Origin: Smittium culicis | Lineage: Eukaryota > Kickxellomycota > Harpellomycetes > Harpellales > Legeriomycetaceae | Reading direction: 5' to 3' | Length of the DNA: 21,317 nucleotides | Assembly: GCA_001970855.1 (NCBI GenBank) | Contig: LSSN01005517.1 | Coordinates: 1 to 21,317 of the forward strand | Part shown: positions 17,879-21,317 of the stretch, one piece after another | How the letters are laid out: every line of letters starts with the position of its first letter | How positions within the stretch are numbered: the first letter of the stretch is position 1 | Notes under the pieces: model-generated | Told to the model about the DNA's origin: nothing | Seen by the model: the letters and a program-made list of their open reading frames with translations, nothing else | Database searches by the model: none | Program-made: the position numbers and the translations under genes

Positions 17879-18066
17879 CCGTTTCCCGTTCAACACTCTT
17901 TAAAAAATTCAATTTATTGATTCGTTTGTGATTTATAAGCAAGTTTGTTATTTGTTATTATTTTACATCATACCAATAATTCTTAATGACTCGGAATTAA
18001 AGTATTTTTATTTAATGCTTTTGATTAATCTGGTGGGTCGAAAATCCAATATCGCCTGTGAAAGGA
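17879..18066 (+). mobile_element. TTAA-bounded MITE (189-bp family)
   Basis: 188 bp between TTAA at 17875-17878 and TTAA at 18067-18070. Starts CCGTTTCCCGTTCAACACTC, contains TTTATTGATTCGTTTGTGAT and GACTCGGAATTAAAGTATTT, and ends ATCGCCTGTGAAAGGA. A TTTAAA within its left end could itself serve as a TTAA target. Confidence 0.85.
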
Positions 18067-18094
18067 TTAAAGCAGAGCTGTATGAAAAAGTATT

Positions 18095-18220
18095 ATTTAT
18101 ATGATATATCCTTAGGGGAGGCATAACTTTTTTTCTTAGAAATCCTATTTGCTTATTTTTATTAGATAAAGCAATTGGTTGTATCAGATGATTCCTTTGA
18201 AGAATTTTTCTTATAAGGTT
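18095..18220 (+). pseudogene. C-terminal remnant of an unknown protein (copy 2)
   Basis: Around 18100-18214 the sequence parallels 17010-17118. The best block is GATAAAGCAATTGGTTGTAT followed by CAGATGATTCCTTTGAAGAA, against GATAAAGCTATTGGTTGTAT and CAGATAATTCGTTCGAAGAT. In the matching frame it reads KQLVVSDDSFEEFFL then stop. Upstream the two copies drift apart and frame is lost, so this is a decayed duplicate. Confidence 0.4.
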
Positions 18221-18675
18221 TAAAAGCTTAAGAAAAACTTATGAGTAGGAACTATTTAGATTTCATAGCCTGAGGTGAACTTTCAAGAAATACTTATTTC
18301 GTTGAGCATTGAGATTACTAGCTGCTCATTTCAAGATCTAATAAAGTATATTGATTATTAATCGTAGGTCAATTATTATCTATTTTTAGAATCAGCGAAT
18401 AAGTATCTATTAAAATTCATAAGCAACTCCTCAATTTATTTACAATTATGTTATACCTAGAAAGATATTACAAAAATCATCCCTTTTAGAAAGTGATAAA
18501 TAATATCTATTTTATTGTACAGGGAACTCGTACTTTTTTTTTGTCATTAAAGTTGCGAAAATCCACTGCCCTTTGGAATATTTTTAACTTTTTATGCTTA
18601 ATCGAAATATATTGTTTGACTAATAAGTTTTTACGAAATGAAATTAAATAAGACTAAAAATAATCCTTAAAATAG
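18221..18675. other. AT-rich upstream region of the secreted-protein gene
   Basis: No gene recognised. It leads into the TATA-type promoter at 18676. Confidence 0.45.
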
Positions 18676-18684
18676 TATATAAAG
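18676..18684 (+). promoter_or_regulatory. TATA box for the secreted-protein gene
   Basis: TATATAAAG lies 159 bp before the ATG at 18835, in an AT-rich but otherwise unremarkable stretch. The following sequence (CCTGCACTC..., CAACTCTCAG) is typical of a fungal transcribed leader. A strong TATA box suggests a regulated or highly expressed gene. Confidence 0.55.
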
Positions 18685-18834
18685 ATAAACCTGCACTCAA
18701 TCTATAGAAAATACAACTCTCAGTTTATTTCTTTTTTCAAAATAAAGCATTTTGGAAAATTGACTTATACTCGCATAAGCCACTTTCAAAAAATTCAATA
18801 ACAAAATTTTACTTGCATATCATTCAGAATTTCA

Positions 18835-20094
18835 ATGTTTTTTAAAAAAACTATCTTTGCTCTTTCATCCGTCATTTTGACAGCTTTGTCTCAAGGCGAC
18901 GATCTCAAAATTGATGCTTTGTTTCCTGTAGGAACCCAAGGTGGCGAATTATTATATGTTAAAGCTACAGTTCCGCTCCCAGATTTAGAAGAGCTAATGA
19001 AACAACCTGGCTATGATCCAAAGATTTACACTGAAAATAACATTACCGAAGTAGGTTGGACTTCAAGCTTTATGAATAACATCAACAATACAGATTCAAA
19101 TAACCCCGGAGTAAATTGTATTAATTGTGATACAAAAAATAGAGCAGTTCTGGACGTAGCTGCTTTGAACAGATGTGGATACTGTTCTTGCGGTTGGTGT
19201 AGGTACCCTAATACATGCTGTTATTGGAATATCTGCGGGCAATATTGGTATAACTGCATGCCTGACATCTTTAAACCGACACCGACACCCACTCCTACTC
19301 CAAAACCAAAGACTTCATCGACTACAACTACATCAACAACAACAACTACTACCACTACTACCACTACTACTTCGTCTTCCGCTAAACCAACATCTACAAC
19401 TACTACCACTACCACTACTTCTTCCGCTAAACCATCGTCTACAACTACTACTACTACTACTACTACCACTACTTCTTCCGCTAAACCATCGTCTACAACT
19501 ACAACAACTAGCTCATTCTTGCCAACATCTACTTCAGCTTCAAGCGTTAACTGCTCATTCAGTTTAGGAGATTTGAATTTAGCTGGATCTTATGGAAGCA
19601 GAACACCAAACTATGACTTAAACCAAGTAAAGGGAATCCCATGTACAGGCTTGAATTTTGTTATTTCATTTGATGTTGAGCAAACTTCTGATATCTACTT
19701 TGCAATTACTAGCAAGAATGGATCTGCTGACCAATCTCAAGTTATCGGTACAATAGGATCGGGAGGTGGAACATATTCTTTAAACGAATCATCTTATACA
19801 TTTAAAGGAGTTCTTATGTCTGGAACCACTAACAAAATCACCATAGTATCAAACAACAGTGGTATTACTATTTTCAAGGATGGCGCCTCGATGGCTTCAA
19901 TCTTATCTAAAGACTTCAGCTACGCCAGCTCTTTATCTAATACTGCGAAAAATTTATACTTTGCAGCATATTTTGACGATACAAAAATATTGAACCTATC
20001 AGTTACTTGTCTTAATAATGGATCTTGTGAAACCCAAGCCAGCTCATCCACAACAAGCATCTCTAGACCTGGACTTACGTTGACACCAGTTTAA
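18835..20094 (+). CDS. Secreted protein: Cys-rich domain, Thr-rich repeat linker, C-terminal domain
   Basis: 419 residues, single exon. MFFKKTIFALSSVILTALSQ is a signal peptide, probably cleaved near residues 19-21. Residues 22-90 are a small N-terminal region. Residues 95-141 hold ten cysteines with a Trp/Tyr-rich core (CGYCSCGWCRYPNTCCYWN, CGQYWYNC), so a compact disulphide-bonded domain is likely. Residues 147-235 are PTPTPTPTPKPK followed by Thr-rich runs broken by SSAKPSS, a heavily O-glycosylated stalk. Residues 239-399 form a Gly/Ser/Asn-rich, beta-strand-like domain with Cys240, Cys270, Cys392, Cys398 and several N-glycosylation sites (for example NESS). No hydrophobic GPI tail is seen at the end (RPGLTLTPV), so it is probably released or wall-bound. 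Modular design resembles fungal wall or carbohydrate-binding proteins, but I can name no family. Confidence 0.85.
   Translation: MFFKKTIFALSSVILTALSQGDDLKIDALFPVGTQGGELLYVKATVPLPDLEELMKQPGYDPKIYTENNITEVGWTSSFMNNINNTDSNNPGVNCINCDTKNRAVLDVAALNRCGYCSCGWCRYPNTCCYWNICGQYWYNCMPDIFKPTPTPTPTPKPKTSSTTTTSTTTTTTTTTTTTSSSAKPTSTTTTTTTTSSAKPSSTTTTTTTTTTTSSAKPSSTTTTTSSFLPTSTSASSVNCSFSLGDLNLAGSYGSRTPNYDLNQVKGIPCTGLNFVISFDVEQTSDIYFAITSKNGSADQSQVIGTIGSGGGTYSLNESSYTFKGVLMSGTTNKITIVSNNSGITIFKDGASMASILSKDFSYASSLSNTAKNLYFAAYFDDTKILNLSVTCLNNGSCETQASSSTTSISRPGLTLTPV
19318..19510 (+). repeat. In-frame repeat encoding the Thr-rich linker
   Basis: ACT/ACA/ACC codon runs are separated by TCTTCCGCTAAACCA units at 19375, 19420 and 19474, so repeat units are 45 and 54 bp. 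The difference is exactly three Thr codons, as expected from slippage. Length variation among strains is likely. Frames on other strands here (poly-Val, poly-Leu) are artefacts of the repeat. Confidence 0.88.
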
Positions 20095-20525
20095 AATCTC
20101 GATTTTTAAGTCTTTACTTACTTAATACACTGCCTACAATTATTGATTTATAATGGCGTAACTTTACTTAAAAATTATTTAATCTTTTTTGTTTTATTGA
20201 CTATAAAAATAAAAATATAAATAACTTCTGGTGTATCTTAAGAAGTGCTTAACCGAGATAGCATTTTGTTAAATTAAAATACTATCGAACTTTAAAATAT
20301 AAAAATGTTATATAATTGGCTACTATAAAATTATATTTAATTTCATATATTTGAGATTATTTGGAGGTGCGGAACTTTTACCATTAAATTTTCCCTACTC
20401 ATAATAGTTAGTATCATTTTTCAGACATATTAGAATACTATGTCAAATGGATTTATCGGTACAACCAACATATATCCTATTCACATAAGCAAATAGAATT
20501 TAAAAGAAAAATAGTTCTGCTTCTC
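20095..20525. other. 3' flank of the secreted-protein gene
   Basis: AT-rich, with AATAAA at 20208-20213 as a candidate polyadenylation signal about 115 bp after the stop. No gene seen. Confidence 0.5.
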
Positions 20526-20529
20526 TTGA

Positions 20530-20722
20530 CCCTTTCGGGCGCCAACAATAGTAAGCTTCATTAAAAATCATAATTGGGCTAGTAAATTATAAATAATTTA
20601 TTATTGAACGAAAAAAAAATTGTAGCCAATAAATAAGTATCATTGATAAATCGACTTATCAATTAGTAATATGGTTGGATGATTTTGATATTTCAAAAAA
20701 AGCCAACTGCCCCTGAAAGTGG
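20530..20722 (+). mobile_element. Second-family MITE, intact copy (about 193 bp)
   Basis: Lies between TTGA at 20526-20529 (one base off TTAA) and TTAA at 20723-20726. The left end is CCCTTTCGGGCGCCAACAAT. The right end reads GCCAACTGCCCCTGAAAGTG + G, whose reverse complement CCACTTTCAGGGGCAGTTGG matches the left end imperfectly. It has the same TTAA preference and CCCTTTC-type termini as the 189-bp family but different internal sequence. It abuts the fragment at 20727. Confidence 0.7.
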
Positions 20723-20726
20723 TTAA

Positions 20727-20800
20727 CCCTTTCCCGTCCAACACTCATTAAAAAAAATTTTTTTTTATGATTCGTATAGAAATCGACTTTAACTCATTAA
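20727..20800 (+). mobile_element. Truncated 189-bp-family MITE (left end only)
   Basis: CCCTTTCCCGTCCAACACTC follows the shared TTAA at 20723-20726, then TTTTATGATTCGTATAG, which fits the family's TTGATTCGTTTATGATT region with a deletion. After about 20775 similarity stops; no right end is found before the last gene. Confidence 0.65.
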
Positions 20801-20805
20801 TTCAG

Positions 20806-20819
20806 CTCTCTCTCTCTCT
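20806..20819. repeat. (CT)n microsatellite
   Basis: Seven CT dinucleotides in a row, in the upstream region of the last gene. Confidence 0.8.
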
Positions 20820-21232
20820 TAGAAAAGTTTTTCTTGGGCGAGCCAATAGGATTAGAGAATCTATAAAATTTTATTTCTTATCTACTATTCTTTTTTTTTT
20901 TACGCCCTAAATAAATAAAATTGACTATAACCATCGAACACGTAGTCTATCGACTTTAGCTTAATAATTCAACTTTGTTGACCTTGCCAAGAGCTACATT
21001 TTGGTACAAGTTTGGTCTCTTTAGACAAAGTTTAACTATTGCAATTAAATTGTAAGTGCCCAAGTTTGGTGCACGGTTTTAATTAGCCAAATCGAAAAAA
21101 AAAAAGACACGCAAATCGCCGAATTTAACGAATTTGATTATTTCGACTAATTTGCGACATTAAAAAAAGCCTACACAAAAAAAACCAAAAAATAAATAAA
21201 AGCACAAAAAAAAAACACCAATTTAATTAATT
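20820..21232. other. Upstream region of the last gene
   Basis: Contains T and A tracts, a 10-bp direct repeat CAAGTTTGGT at 21007 and 21061, and an imperfect palindrome with arms CGCAAAT (21110-21116) and ATTTGCG (21150-21156). An A-rich leader precedes the ATG at 21233. No gene seen within it. Confidence 0.45.
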
Positions 21233-21317
21233 ATGGTCATTAGAAAGCCCATAAAACGTGCTAGATCACTGTTTAGTGATATCGTTAAGGGAGATGACCC
21301 TGAATACGCTAATAAAG
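21233..21317 (+). CDS. 5' end of an unrecognised gene, cut by the window end
   Basis: ATG at 21233 after an A-rich leader opens a frame that runs to the window end: MVIRKPIKRARSLFSDIVKG then DDPEYANK. The basic start followed by an acidic segment and the higher G+C of this stretch compared with its leader support a real start. Too short to assign a family, and an intron could follow soon. Confidence 0.6.
   Translation, partial: MVIRKPIKRARSLFSDIVKGDDPEYANK

Noticed and set aside
19221..19469. Minus-strand poly-Val open frame opposite the Thr linker
   Set aside because: It is only the complement of the ACN codon repeat in the secreted-protein gene.
19175..19567. Plus-strand Leu/His/Gln-rich open frame
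   Set aside because: Frame shadow of the Thr repeat in the secreted-protein gene.

Overview
The window looks like a piece of nuclear chromosome from a very AT-rich fungus. Two genes have spliceosomal introns with GTA-type donors (GTATTT, GTAATT, GTACTA, GTACTT, GTAAGT). Other genes encode a neugrin/Rrg9-type mitochondrial protein and an Mrt4 ribosome-assembly factor. Intergenic DNA is extremely A+T-rich and full of repeats. Rrg9 points to an organism that respires. An early-diverging fungus (for example the Harpellales type) would fit, but that is inference; the sequence does not fix the species.

Layout. 1-825 (+) is the 3' end of an unrecognised gene. 1339-2637 (-) is MRT4, rebuilt here as five exons giving 246 residues, convergent with the first gene. 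2638-4197 is non-coding, with ATTGG/CCAAT-rich DNA, a TATAGAG repeat block and a 48-bp tandem duplication. 4198-6081 (+) is a seven-transmembrane receptor-like protein with a long Ser/Asn-rich tail. 6977-7825 (-) is an RRG9/neugrin homologue. 7826-9488 is non-coding, with a GC-richer 42-bp tandem duplication and a possible gene remnant. 9489-11267 (+) is a probable three-exon gene of unknown function, about 502 residues. 11655-11990 (-) is a small histone-fold protein of the Dpb3/POLE4/CHRAC1 type. 18835-20094 (+) is a secreted protein with a Cys-rich domain, a Thr-rich repeat linker and a C-terminal domain. A last gene starts at 21233 (+) and leaves the window.

The most distinctive part is 13.5-20.8 kb, a graveyard of short non-autonomous DNA transposons. 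The main family is about 189 bp, bounded by TTAA, with termini CCCTTTCCCG...CGGGAAAGGG. A second family of about 193 bp has related ends. These are piggyBac-like MITEs (Sola3 also uses TTAA and is the alternative). Several abut at a single shared TTAA. Two are cleanly nested inside other elements, and one of these is flanked by perfect TTAA duplications. No transposase is visible. Two further repeats lie in the same zone: an AT-rich repeat with a GC-rich foldable end (two copies), and a duplicated protein C-terminus remnant (two copies).

The genes do not form an obvious pathway. They are a mixture of nucleolar ribosome assembly, mitochondrial function, chromatin or replication, signalling and secretion, as expected for eukaryotic gene order. 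No tRNA, rRNA or CRISPR was seen.
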